Assembly (NCBI GenBank): GCA_028284865.1
Contig: JANQQV010000020.1
Coordinates: forward strand, 310,001-374,000
Origin: Rhodothermales bacterium
GTDB lineage: Bacteria > Bacteroidota > Rhodothermia > Rhodothermales > UBA10348
Length of the DNA: 64,000 nt
Direction: 5' to 3'
Shown here piece after piece: positions 18,950 to 27,151 of this stretch (positions are counted from its first letter, which is position 1; the number at the start of each line of letters is the position of its first letter). The notes below the pieces were generated by a model. It saw only the letters and a program-made list of their open reading frames with translations. It searched no databases and was not told the origin of the DNA. Both the position numbers and the translations under genes were made by a program.

Positions 18950-19987
18950 AAAACGCTGTCCACTCTCCTGCTCGCCGTTCTGTTTGTGCTTCCCGCACAA
19001 GCCCAGGATTCAGGCGACGATGTTGGTTCAGAAACGATTACCAAGGTCGGAACGACAGCTGCGCAGTTCCTGAAACTGGGAGTTGGCGCTCGGGCCATTG
19101 GCATGGGTGGCAGTTTTGCTGCTGAAGCCAATGACCTCTCCGCTCTCTATTGGAATCCGGCTGGACTCAGCAAAATCCGGGGAGGAGCCCTTCAGCTCTC
19201 GACCACACAATACCTGGCCGACATTACGTACAGCCATGCTGCTGTCGGTTTCGGGCTCGGATCGATGGGTACGATGGCTGCCAGTATCCTCTTTCTGGAT
19301 TCAGGCGACATGGAAGTGCGCACGATCAATGAGCCCGAAGGCACGGGAGAGCGATTCAACAAGCAGGACCTGGCGCTGCAGGTCTCGTATGCGCGTGCTC
19401 TGACGGACCGCTTCTCGATCGGGACGACGATCAAGTACATCCGGGAGAAGATCTGGCACAGCTCTGCCACGGCTACGGCATTTGATATCGGCATCCTGTT
19501 CACCACACCGTACGAGGACCTCCGTCTCGCGGCCAGCATGTCGAACTTCGGTCCGAAAATGCAGATGAGTGGTCGCGACATCATTTTCAGCGTCGATCCG
19601 GCGCAGAATCAGGAAGGAAACGTCGAAGTGGTCAACACCGAGTATCTGCTAGATAGATTTCCGCTTCCGCTCGCCTTCCGCGTAGGTCTGGCCTGGGATG
19701 CGGTGACCACAGCGGATCATCGCGTGCTCGTCACCGTCGACACGGCTACGCCAAACGACAACAGTCAGTACGTCAACTCTGGAGCCGAGTACTCATTCCG
19801 TAATCTCCTGTCCTTGCGCGCTGGATATCGCAATCAGTTTGAGCGCGACGGCGAACAGGGACTCACGTGGGGAGCAGGACTCAACATGCGAGTGGACCGG
19901 ACAACGCGTGCAAGCTTCGACTATGCCTACGCCGATTTCGGCCGACTGGAACAGACGCATTGGTACACGTTCAATTTGACGTTCTGA
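18950..19987 (+). CDS. PorV/PorQ family outer-membrane protein (UPF0164)
   Basis: I use the ATG at 18950, which begins a normal signal peptide (MKTLSTLLLAVLFVLPAQAQ), giving 345 residues. An ATG at 18914 overlaps the previous stop as ATGA and would add 12 residues. The signature LKLGVGARAIGMGGSFAA followed by ALYWNPAGLS is diagnostic of the PorV/PorQ/UPF0164 barrels, which are FadL-like. The protein ends YTFNLTF with an outer-membrane C-terminal Phe. PorV shuttles T9SS cargo to the attachment complex; this paralogue may serve the large protein encoded just upstream, but that is inference. Confidence 0.9.
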   Translation, partial: KTLSTLLLAVLFVLPAQAQDSGDDVGSETITKVGTTAAQFLKLGVGARAIGMGGSFAAEANDLSALYWNPAGLSKIRGGALQLSTTQYLADITYSHAAVGFGLGSMGTMAASILFLDSGDMEVRTINEPEGTGERFNKQDLALQVSYARALTDRFSIGTTIKYIREKIWHSSATATAFDIGILFTTPYEDLRLAASMSNFGPKMQMSGRDIIFSVDPAQNQEGNVEVVNTEYLLDRFPLPLAFRVGLAWDAVTTADHRVLVTVDTATPNDNSQYVNSGAEYSFRNLLSLRAGYRNQFERDGEQGLTWGAGLNMRVDRTTRASFDYAYADFGRLEQTHWYTFNLTF

Positions 19988-20042
19988 CGCGCGCTGACAG
20001 GCCTCTTCCTCCCCGACCGAATCCATCAACAGGATCTTTTTG

Positions 20043-21683
20043 ATGCAGCTGCGGACTCTGTGCAAGGCGATACTGTTCGCCGGTTTCTGCTCGTTTTTTC
20101 TGATCACTCCTGTATCTGCGCAGGCACTCGGTGATCTGGTCGATGTTACCGTCCAGACCCGGAATCTGGAGACTGTTCGGGCCGAGAAACGCCTATCTGT
20201 CGGTGTGTTTGGTCCAGTCCCATTCACGGCTGTGAACGGGATCGCCGTCGAGATTGGCTTCGAGGAAAACATTGAACAGGTGTTGGTCCGGTTCGGATCA
20301 CCGGGGAACACCTCAGATTGGCAGGAGATGGTGATCGTGCCCTCAGCAACTGGAGGAACAGCGGTTGCCGGATTCAGGCAGGACGAAGCCTTTCAGGGAC
20401 CAGCATTCGAAATCAGGGCATTCGGCCCCGAGGAAAGCAGCCTCGTCATCAGGGATGTCGGATTCTTTGATACGACGGCCTTCGCTGAGGAGAATGAACC
20501 GTCGACGGTTCGCTCGATCGAAGGTCGGAAAACCGGTACCATCATCCCTCCTCCGCTGATCACACGAGCGGAGTGGGGCGCGCGGCCCTTCATCGGTACG
20601 CCCGTCAATCTGGCCCGTCCCAACTATCAGTACATGACCTGGCACCATGCCGCTGGGTACTCGGCTGAGACCGAGGACGAAGGGAAAGCGCAAATGCGTG
20701 CCATGCAGGATCTGCATCAGAACGTCCGCGGCTGGAGTGATATCGGATACCAATTCGGCATCGACCGGGGTGGCCGCCTCTATCAAGGACGCCCTTTCAT
20801 GGACAACAGCACGTCCCTTTCACAGGTGCCGGTCCTTGCCCAAGGGGCGCATGTTGGGGGCGCGAATACCGGCAACATCGGCGTCGTCATCATGGGGTGC
20901 TACCACCCACCAGAGGGGACCCGTTGTGAGCAGGAAATCACTCCCGAAGCCTTTGCCACTTACATCAACCTGTTCGCCTTCCTGAGCGAACGGTATGGCA
21001 TCGAGCCCGAGCTCATTCGCGGGCACCGGGATTTCAGCGCTACCTCCTGCCCGGGTGACAACAACTATGTCCTCATTCCGGAATTGATCACGCGCGTCAG
21101 TCAGGTCCTCGTTACCGGAAACGAGCCTCTGGGTGAGGCGGTCATGTCCGGTTCGGTCGATAGCGAAGGTGCTGTCAGCTTGCAATGGTCGATCACCGAG
21201 AACTTCGGATTCGACACGGTAGAGATCCAGCGGATCACAGATGCCGGTACCTACACCCTTCAGCTTGATCCTGCAGCGGTTTCGTCTTACACCGACGCCT
21301 CACTTGCAGGTGAAACAAACGTCACGTACCTGTTGGTCGCATCCAGCTCCGATGGCAGGAGTCAGGAATTGGCCCGCGTCGAGTTGATGATCGACGATCC
21401 CAGTCGATTCATCATGACAAGCGCGTTTCCCAATCCAGCCTCAACCTCATTCCAGGTTCGCTACTACATGTCTTCCGACGGGGTAGCCACGCTGAGTCTC
21501 CACGATGCGCGCGGTCGTCAATTGTCCATTCAGGAGTCCGGCTTCCAGGAAGACGGTCAATGGATTTCGCACACGTACGATGTGAGCGGATTCGCAGCGG
21601 GAGTCTACTACCTGCGACTGAGAGTTGAGAGCTTCGGGGGTACGGCATTCGACCGTACAATCCCCATCGTGGTGACCAAGTAG
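20043..21683 (+). CDS. Secreted PGRP-type N-acetylmuramoyl-L-alanine amidase with T9SS sorting domain
   Basis: A 546-residue protein from the ATG at 20043. A signal peptide (ending PVSAQA) leads to a beta-rich N-terminal module, then a peptidoglycan-recognition/amidase domain from about 180: RAEWGARP, WHHAAGYS with His201/202, GYQFGIDRGG, GGANTGNIGVVIMG, and GHRDF with His328 followed by Cys336 (TSCPGDN). These are the zinc ligands of the PGRP/amidase_2 fold, so it should cleave the bond between muramic acid and the stem peptide. A fibronectin-like segment and a T9SS type-A sorting domain (AFPNPASTSFQVRY to IPIVVTK) complete it. Export to the outside suggests action on foreign or shed peptidoglycan. 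Confidence 0.9.
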   Translation: MQLRTLCKAILFAGFCSFFLITPVSAQALGDLVDVTVQTRNLETVRAEKRLSVGVFGPVPFTAVNGIAVEIGFEENIEQVLVRFGSPGNTSDWQEMVIVPSATGGTAVAGFRQDEAFQGPAFEIRAFGPEESSLVIRDVGFFDTTAFAEENEPSTVRSIEGRKTGTIIPPPLITRAEWGARPFIGTPVNLARPNYQYMTWHHAAGYSAETEDEGKAQMRAMQDLHQNVRGWSDIGYQFGIDRGGRLYQGRPFMDNSTSLSQVPVLAQGAHVGGANTGNIGVVIMGCYHPPEGTRCEQEITPEAFATYINLFAFLSERYGIEPELIRGHRDFSATSCPGDNNYVLIPELITRVSQVLVTGNEPLGEAVMSGSVDSEGAVSLQWSITENFGFDTVEIQRITDAGTYTLQLDPAAVSSYTDASLAGETNVTYLLVASSSDGRSQELARVELMIDDPSRFIMTSAFPNPASTSFQVRYYMSSDGVATLSLHDARGRQLSIQESGFQEDGQWISHTYDVSGFAAGVYYLRLRVESFGGTAFDRTIPIVVTK

Positions 21684-22040
21684 GGATTTCCTCCCCACTT
21701 CCCTGATAAAAGCATGCCCGGCCTCCTGCGGAGACCGGGCAGCTTCACCCAGAACCAATCATCACTGAGAGGTGATGTGCCGACTCGGTCACTGCAATCG
21801 GCAGTTCCGATCGGCGTCGGGACTATTCTACCCCATTGGCTTTTTGAGGGATGTAGGTGTTTTTTCGAAGCCCTCGTAAGGCGAAACCCTACCTAATTGG
21901 TGCCCATCTGCACTTATGGAATAGTTGTTGCGGTCGATAATTCGATTTGAGAGCGGACTCTCCAACCGATCCGGAAACCTGTTTGGGAGGATTGTACCGC
22001 GCAAATCTCACCAATTGAATCTCATATCGATACTGATCGC
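21684..22040 (+). other. 357-base gene-free leader upstream of the exopolysaccharide cluster, with two hairpins
   Basis: No coding gene is supportable here. A near-perfect inverted repeat at 21716-21740 (GCCCGG-CTCC arms, one mismatch) could end the amidase transcript but has no T-run. A second structure at 21853-21892 nests GTAGG/CCTAC, TTTC/GAAA and GCC/GGC around a CTCGTAA loop. The remaining 150 bases before the ATG at 22041 are AT-richer than the surroundings and probably include the cluster promoter, though I find no clear -33/-7 pair. I do not recognise a known riboswitch. Confidence 0.4.
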
Positions 22041-23144
22041 ATGGGCTCCCCTACCAAGCAGCCGAAAACATTGATAGCCGGCGGTGCCGGTTTTCTTGGC
22101 TCACATCTGTGTGACCGATTCCTTCGTGAAGGTCACCAGGTCACCTGTGTAGACAATCTTCTGACGGGCCGTCTGGAGAATGTCGATCATCTCCTGGGCA
22201 ATTCCGGGTTCACCTTCCTCCACCAGGACATCTCGACGTCCACGGATCTGGGTGATGACTATGACTACATCCTGAATTTCGCCTGCCCGGCCTCTCCGAT
22301 CGACTATCTCAAATACCCGATGGAGACCCTGGACGTGGGGTCATTCGGAATGAAGAACCTGCTGGACATTGCGATGCGCTCTGGTGCCCGCATCCTGCAG
22401 GCTTCCACCAGTGAAGTCTATGGCGATCCGCTGGTTCATCCGCAAAGTGAATCCTATTGGGGCCACGTCAATCCAATCGGTCCCCGTAGTGTGTACGATG
22501 AATCCAAGCGATTCGCTGAAGCGCTGATGGCATCTTATCACCGCGAGTTCGGTGTAGAGACCCGCATTGTGCGCATTTTCAACACCTACGGCCCGCGCAT
22601 GCGACTCGACGATGGGCGCGTGCTGCCCACCTTCATGAAACAGGCCCTCTCGGGCGAACCCATCTCCATTTTCGGTGATGGTTCACAGACGCGATCATTC
22701 TGCTATGTGGACGACCTGATTGAAGGTATCGTTCGGCTTCTGCACTCCGATGAGTCCGATCCGGTGAATGTCGGCAATCCTGACGAAGTCACCATCGGTC
22801 AATTTGCCGAAGAAATCGTCGCGTTGACAAACAGCGGAAGCACGATCAGCTATCACCCGCTTCCAAAGGACGATCCCAAAGTTCGCCAGCCTGACATCAC
22901 AAAAGCGAAGCGGGTCCTTGGCTGGTCACCTCAGATGAACCGGACGGAAGGACTCAAGGCAACCCTGGGCTATTTCGAAGAGGAAGTTGCAAAACTTGGG
23001 CTCACAAGCTCTCAGCCCGTCGTCCAGCACCGTCCTCTTGGTCGCATGGGCAATCGAGGAGCCATCCAGCGCCGTCGTCGGCAGAGTGATGCATTTCGTC
23101 ATCGCGCCTGGAAGAAAATCAAGATTACCGATCCACGCACATGA
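22041..23144 (+). CDS. UDP-glucuronate decarboxylase (UDP-xylose synthase), SDR family
   Basis: The enzyme converts UDP-glucuronate to UDP-xylose, a sugar donor for the polymer. Evidence: [13 protein letters not shown]-binding loop near the N-terminus, the family-specific [13 protein letters not shown] segment, STSEVYGD, and the catalytic pair Tyr152/Lys156 in YDESK preceded by [12 protein letters not shown]. The core is about 320 residues; this protein has 367, the extra being an arginine-rich tail (about 320-367) with no recognised domain. The stop overlaps the next start by four bases (ATGA), so translation is coupled to the copolymerase gene. No UDP-glucose dehydrogenase gene is present in the window to make the substrate. 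Confidence 0.88.
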   Translation: MGSPTKQPKTLIAGGAGFLGSHLCDRFLREGHQVTCVDNLLTGRLENVDHLLGNSGFTFLHQDISTSTDLGDDYDYILNFACPASPIDYLKYPMETLDVGSFGMKNLLDIAMRSGARILQASTSEVYGDPLVHPQSESYWGHVNPIGPRSVYDESKRFAEALMASYHREFGVETRIVRIFNTYGPRMRLDDGRVLPTFMKQALSGEPISIFGDGSQTRSFCYVDDLIEGIVRLLHSDESDPVNVGNPDEVTIGQFAEEIVALTNSGSTISYHPLPKDDPKVRQPDITKAKRVLGWSPQMNRTEGLKATLGYFEEEVAKLGLTSSQPVVQHRPLGRMGNRGAIQRRRRQSDAFRHRAWKKIKITDPRT

Positions 23145-25789
23145 ACTGGCCATCTCCACAGGACGAAGCTGGTAAGCGGACCGGGGCGCCTCAGAATCGC
23201 CCGTCCCGAACAACCGACCGTACGGATTCCGAACGGAAGCCTGCCGAGCGCCTGCCCAACAGGGCCGGGCGAAGGGGTGCAGGACGCCCTCCTGTGGACC
23301 CGGATTTCGAACGTTTTCTGACTTCTGCAGATTCATCGGGAACGCGATGGGCTTCGCCAACACCTTCGCCAGAAAAAGTGGAAGTGATCATTCCGGAAGA
23401 AGTCGAGGAGTATGAGCTCCCGACCTGGAAACGAATCGGTGAGGCCAGTCCGGATCGGGCCGCCCACCCGCATCCAAATCGGACGCAACAGGCGGCCGAT
23501 CAGCAGATCGTGCACATGCCGCATCCGCAGCCGCTGTTCCCGGGAGCAGGGGCGAGTGTGGAACGGGATGCAACCAATACCGAAAAGCATGTCCGATTCC
23601 TTTTCCGCCGATTCCCGTTGTTTCTGTTGGTCGCCATCGTCATATGGTCCATGGTGGCCATTTATCTGGCTGCTGTCCCTTCTACCTACCAGTCCGAGAC
23701 GACCCTGCTGATTGATATTGATGCATTCGAAAGCGAATTGGACGATCTGCCTCGTTTGAGCGCAGCAGGAGCCGGGTTTGGCAGCGGTAAGCTGGCCAAC
23801 CAGGTTCTCATTCTTCAGTCATCTCCTGAGTTGAGTCAGGGTGTGGCAACCGAGCTTGCCAGACTACGCTCGGAGTCTTCCGAACTGGCCAACTGGACCA
23901 TTTTCGATCGCCTGACTTCCTACTCGCGGGAAGGCGGATCGCTGGCCACCCTCCTGCTCGATGAGTACATCTCCGTGCAAGGTCGCTCAAGCGATGAGGA
24001 CGAGCCGGATGCCATTTCGATCGCGGCCACGAGTACGGATCCGGCTGAAGCCGCGCTGATCGCCAACATTTTTGGACAGAACTACGTGGACAAGGTCGAC
24101 CGTCTGGTCACTGATCAATTCACGGAAGCTCTGGGATTCTATCGCGATCGTCACGCCATCCAGCAGGCCCGCGTGGACGAGGTCTCCGATGACATCAAGA
24201 ATTTCATCCGTCAGGAAGGCGGATTTGCCTCTGAAGCGGATGCCGATCACATCCTTCAACAGATCGCGGCCCTCAACTCTTCGCTCGACGGCACAGCGAT
24301 CGATATCGAAGAGTTGAAGGCATCCATCGCCTCCCTGGAACAGGAAGTGGAATTGATGGACGGACAGCTGGTTGCAGAGCGTGCCGCGCACGGAATCGAA
24401 GACCAGCTGGACCAGACCTATGAGCGTATTGCCGAGCTCAACCTTGAGGTGGAGAAGTTCTACGTCAAGAATCCCGAGTTGCGCGCGGATCCCAGCCCCA
24501 GCAAGGACCTGACAGACATGGTCAACGAACGCACTGTTCTGTTGGCACAAGTAGACTCGCTGTCCCAGCTGTATTCCTCGGAAATCACGGCGGTAGGCGG
24601 CGTGGACCTGCGCTCGTACGACGGCGGAATCTCCTACATGGCATCGCTGCGTCGCGATCTCATCAAGAACCGGGTTCTGCTCAACGCAGCTGAGGCCAAA
24701 CAGCAGGCAACACTTGTTCGCCTTGCAGACTACGAGCGCATGCGGCGTACCCTGCCTGAGCGTGCGGTCGAATATCGCGAGCTGACGACACGCCATGAGC
24801 GTGCCATCAGAGAGGTCGACGATCTCGACGAGAAGATCCAGAAGATCGAAGAGGCTGCTGACGGACGTCGTGCCTTCGTTCGCATCCTCCATCCCGCTGT
24901 TGAGGCCACCAGTCCGAAGGTGCCTCCGATGATGATCGGGATCCTCGGGACGATCCTGGGCCTCCTGGCGGGTATCGGAGCCGCATTCACGGCTGAGAAG
25001 GCTGACCGCCGACTCTATGAGAAGTCTGACATCGAGCAGTTTGACGCAGAAGTGATTGCTTCCATCCCTCGTTTCCGTGGTGTCTCCCGCAAGCAGAAGG
25101 CATCGTTCTACGAGCGTACCATTTCGACAGAACTGCTGACCATTCTGCATCCGGAGTCACCGGTCTCGCGCTCTTTGCGCTCCATCCCGCTCCGCATCGC
25201 TGGCGATACGCTCAATCAAAGCGTGTTCGTCTTCACCGGTGTTGATCCGAAGGCTGGCACGAGTTTCCTGGCTGTGAACACGGCTGCTGCCCTTGCCCGC
25301 TCCGGTGCCCGTGTATTGCTGGTTGACGCACGACTGGTTAATCCCTCGGTCATTCCGATGCTCGGTCTCAGCGATCAAGCCCGATTTGATATGGCATCGA
25401 ACTCGTTTGCAGCCGGAAAGGGAATCGAAGCCTTTTCGGGTCGCATGCCGAACCTGTACGCCATGTCGCTTGAAGCTCCCAAAGGAGAGAATCCTGAATT
25501 CCTCCTGAGCTCTCACCTTGGTACGTTCATTCAGCGCGTCAAGAAGCAGTTTGATGCGGTCGTCATTGATGCTCCTCCGCTTTCGAATTCCACGGCCGCT
25601 CTGGGGCTATCGCGACTGGCCGATGAAATGGTGGTGACCGTCAAAGCCGGAATGACCCATGCCAATCGACTGGCCGATGCCATCGAAGACATCCGCAGTA
25701 CATCAGGGACCCACGCAAAAGTGGTTCTCAATGGCTCCGGAGCCAAGAAGGTTCGCTCTGGCGCAACGAGGGCAACAAGCCATGCTTGA
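23141..25789 (+). CDS. Wzz/GumC-like polysaccharide copolymerase with degenerate BY-kinase-like ATPase domain
   Basis: An 882-residue inner-membrane protein that should set polymer length. It has an unusual disordered, proline/arginine-rich N-terminus of about 150 residues, then TM1 (about 155-180), a periplasmic coiled-coil Wzz region, TM2 near 610-630 ([19 protein letters not shown]), and a Wzc/CapB-like cytoplasmic domain. In that domain the Walker A reads GVDPKAGTS (700-708), so the lysine of GK[ST] is Thr707. The A' motif reads VDARL instead of DxD. Walker B VIDAPP (Asp810) is intact. There is no C-terminal tyrosine cluster. ATPase and tyrosine-kinase activity are therefore doubtful. No outer-membrane export (OPX) gene is seen nearby. 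Confidence 0.88.
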   Translation: MNWPSPQDEAGKRTGAPQNRPSRTTDRTDSERKPAERLPNRAGRRGAGRPPVDPDFERFLTSADSSGTRWASPTPSPEKVEVIIPEEVEEYELPTWKRIGEASPDRAAHPHPNRTQQAADQQIVHMPHPQPLFPGAGASVERDATNTEKHVRFLFRRFPLFLLVAIVIWSMVAIYLAAVPSTYQSETTLLIDIDAFESELDDLPRLSAAGAGFGSGKLANQVLILQSSPELSQGVATELARLRSESSELANWTIFDRLTSYSREGGSLATLLLDEYISVQGRSSDEDEPDAISIAATSTDPAEAALIANIFGQNYVDKVDRLVTDQFTEALGFYRDRHAIQQARVDEVSDDIKNFIRQEGGFASEADADHILQQIAALNSSLDGTAIDIEELKASIASLEQEVELMDGQLVAERAAHGIEDQLDQTYERIAELNLEVEKFYVKNPELRADPSPSKDLTDMVNERTVLLAQVDSLSQLYSSEITAVGGVDLRSYDGGISYMASLRRDLIKNRVLLNAAEAKQQATLVRLADYERMRRTLPERAVEYRELTTRHERAIREVDDLDEKIQKIEEAADGRRAFVRILHPAVEATSPKVPPMMIGILGTILGLLAGIGAAFTAEKADRRLYEKSDIEQFDAEVIASIPRFRGVSRKQKASFYERTISTELLTILHPESPVSRSLRSIPLRIAGDTLNQSVFVFTGVDPKAGTSFLAVNTAAALARSGARVLLVDARLVNPSVIPMLGLSDQARFDMASNSFAAGKGIEAFSGRMPNLYAMSLEAPKGENPEFLLSSHLGTFIQRVKKQFDAVVIDAPPLSNSTAALGLSRLADEMVVTVKAGMTHANRLADAIEDIRSTSGTHAKVVLNGSGAKKVRSGATRATSHA

Positions 25790-25819
25790 TGAGACCCAGG
25801 TCCAGGATTATTCAGCCAG

Positions 25820-27151
25820 GTGAAAACACGCATTCGTCATATCGCCCGTCGCATCGGAGGCGCCGCCCGTCACGCAGGGAGCGGCGCTTTCGTGGATCAA
25901 GGGATCATCAGTGGACTGAACTTTCTGACATTCCTGATTCTGGCCCGCTGGCTGGTTACGGAGGCCTTCGGCGCCTACGTCCTGGCATTCTCAGCGCTCA
26001 TGTTTTTTCAGACATTCCAGCATGCGCTGGTGACCCGCGCACACAATGTGCTTGGTGCTCGAAAAGAGGGCGCGACATACGACGCATTTACCCGTACGGC
26101 TCTGTTGTTGGTGACGGGCGGCGCAGCAAGTCTGGCGCTGTTGCTCGGAGCCACTTCGGGAGCGTTTGCTCTCCTCGGTCTCGATGCCTGGGCGGGAGCA
26201 ACTGCCGGGCTCGCGGTCGCGGTCCTGCCCTGGCTCGTACAGGATGCCATGCGCCGATTGTTGTACACGGCGGAGCGCATCAAGGCGGCGACGGTGAATG
26301 ATGCCGTCTCCTATCTGCTTCAATTCGGGGCCATCCTTGCACTCTTTCAACTGGATGTCTCGAGCAGCGTATTTCTCGTCTTCAGCGTACTGGGAGCTTC
26401 GTCCTTGGCCGCCTGTCTGGTTGGATGGTTCCAACTGAGGGACGTTCTCGCACAGCCTACGGATCGATCGTCATTCGTAGAAGACACCAAAGCCGTCTGG
26501 CACTATGGCAAGTGGCTGTCGTCTGGCGAATTGGTAGGATGGATTGGCCAGAATGGAAATACCTGGTTGATTGGTGGGTTGTTGGGTGCGCCATTGGTAG
26601 CAGGCTACCGTGCGGCTTCTTACGTGACCAACCTGCTGAATCCGTTCGACCTCGCGGTCTCCAACTATCTGCCCGTACGGGCCTCACGTGTTCGTGAATC
26701 GGAAGGACAGTCCGGCATGAACCGGTGGCTGTTTCGTCAGGGCTTGATGCTGTGTGTTCCGTACGCCCTTCTAGCTGTCGCGATCACCGTGTTCGCCGGA
26801 GATCTGCTTAGACTCTTCTACGACGCCCGGTATGCTACCGACTTACTGGCACTCGTGTTGGCCGTAACGGTCTGGGCTCGATTTTTTGGTTTCGTGGTGA
26901 ACTTCGCTCGATTGGGCTTGATGGCTTCCGAACGGAATCTGCCCATCTTCGTCTCGCAGATCATGGGGCTCGTCGTGTTTGCGGTCGTCTCCACGATCCT
27001 GATTTCGTCCATCGGCATTGTCGGTGCACCTCTTGGACGCATTGTCCTGCATATCATTGTTGGTGTCTACCTCGCGCAACGCCTGATATCGACGTCTCGT
27101 GACAAGGCTGTCAAGCCAGCTTTCTGGAAGCCATCGGAGGTCTCGTCATGA
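25820..27151 (+). CDS. Polysaccharide flippase (Wzx/MATE-like)
   Basis: A 443-residue polytopic protein starting at a GTG 30 bases after the copolymerase gene. Roughly 12 hydrophobic segments are visible, with the early motif FVDQGIISGLNFLTFLILAR typical of the polysaccharide-synthase (PST/MOP) flippases, and later pairs of helices near the C-terminus (FVSQIMGLVVFAVVSTILI). It should move lipid-linked repeat units across the inner membrane. Its last codons overlap the next gene by four bases. Its position between the copolymerase and glycosyltransferases supports the Wzx role; specificity cannot be read. Confidence 0.85.
   Translation: MKTRIRHIARRIGGAARHAGSGAFVDQGIISGLNFLTFLILARWLVTEAFGAYVLAFSALMFFQTFQHALVTRAHNVLGARKEGATYDAFTRTALLLVTGGAASLALLLGATSGAFALLGLDAWAGATAGLAVAVLPWLVQDAMRRLLYTAERIKAATVNDAVSYLLQFGAILALFQLDVSSSVFLVFSVLGASSLAACLVGWFQLRDVLAQPTDRSSFVEDTKAVWHYGKWLSSGELVGWIGQNGNTWLIGGLLGAPLVAGYRAASYVTNLLNPFDLAVSNYLPVRASRVRESEGQSGMNRWLFRQGLMLCVPYALLAVAITVFAGDLLRLFYDARYATDLLALVLAVTVWARFFGFVVNFARLGLMASERNLPIFVSQIMGLVVFAVVSTILISSIGIVGAPLGRIVLHIIVGVYLAQRLISTSRDKAVKPAFWKPSEVSS

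Noticed and set aside
21716-21740. Rho-independent terminator of the amidase gene
   Set aside because: The stem is good but no T-run follows, so it is described only as part of the leader region.
23987-25150. 387-codon minus-strand frame inside the copolymerase gene
   Set aside because: Antisense shadow of the coiled-coil region; no domain.
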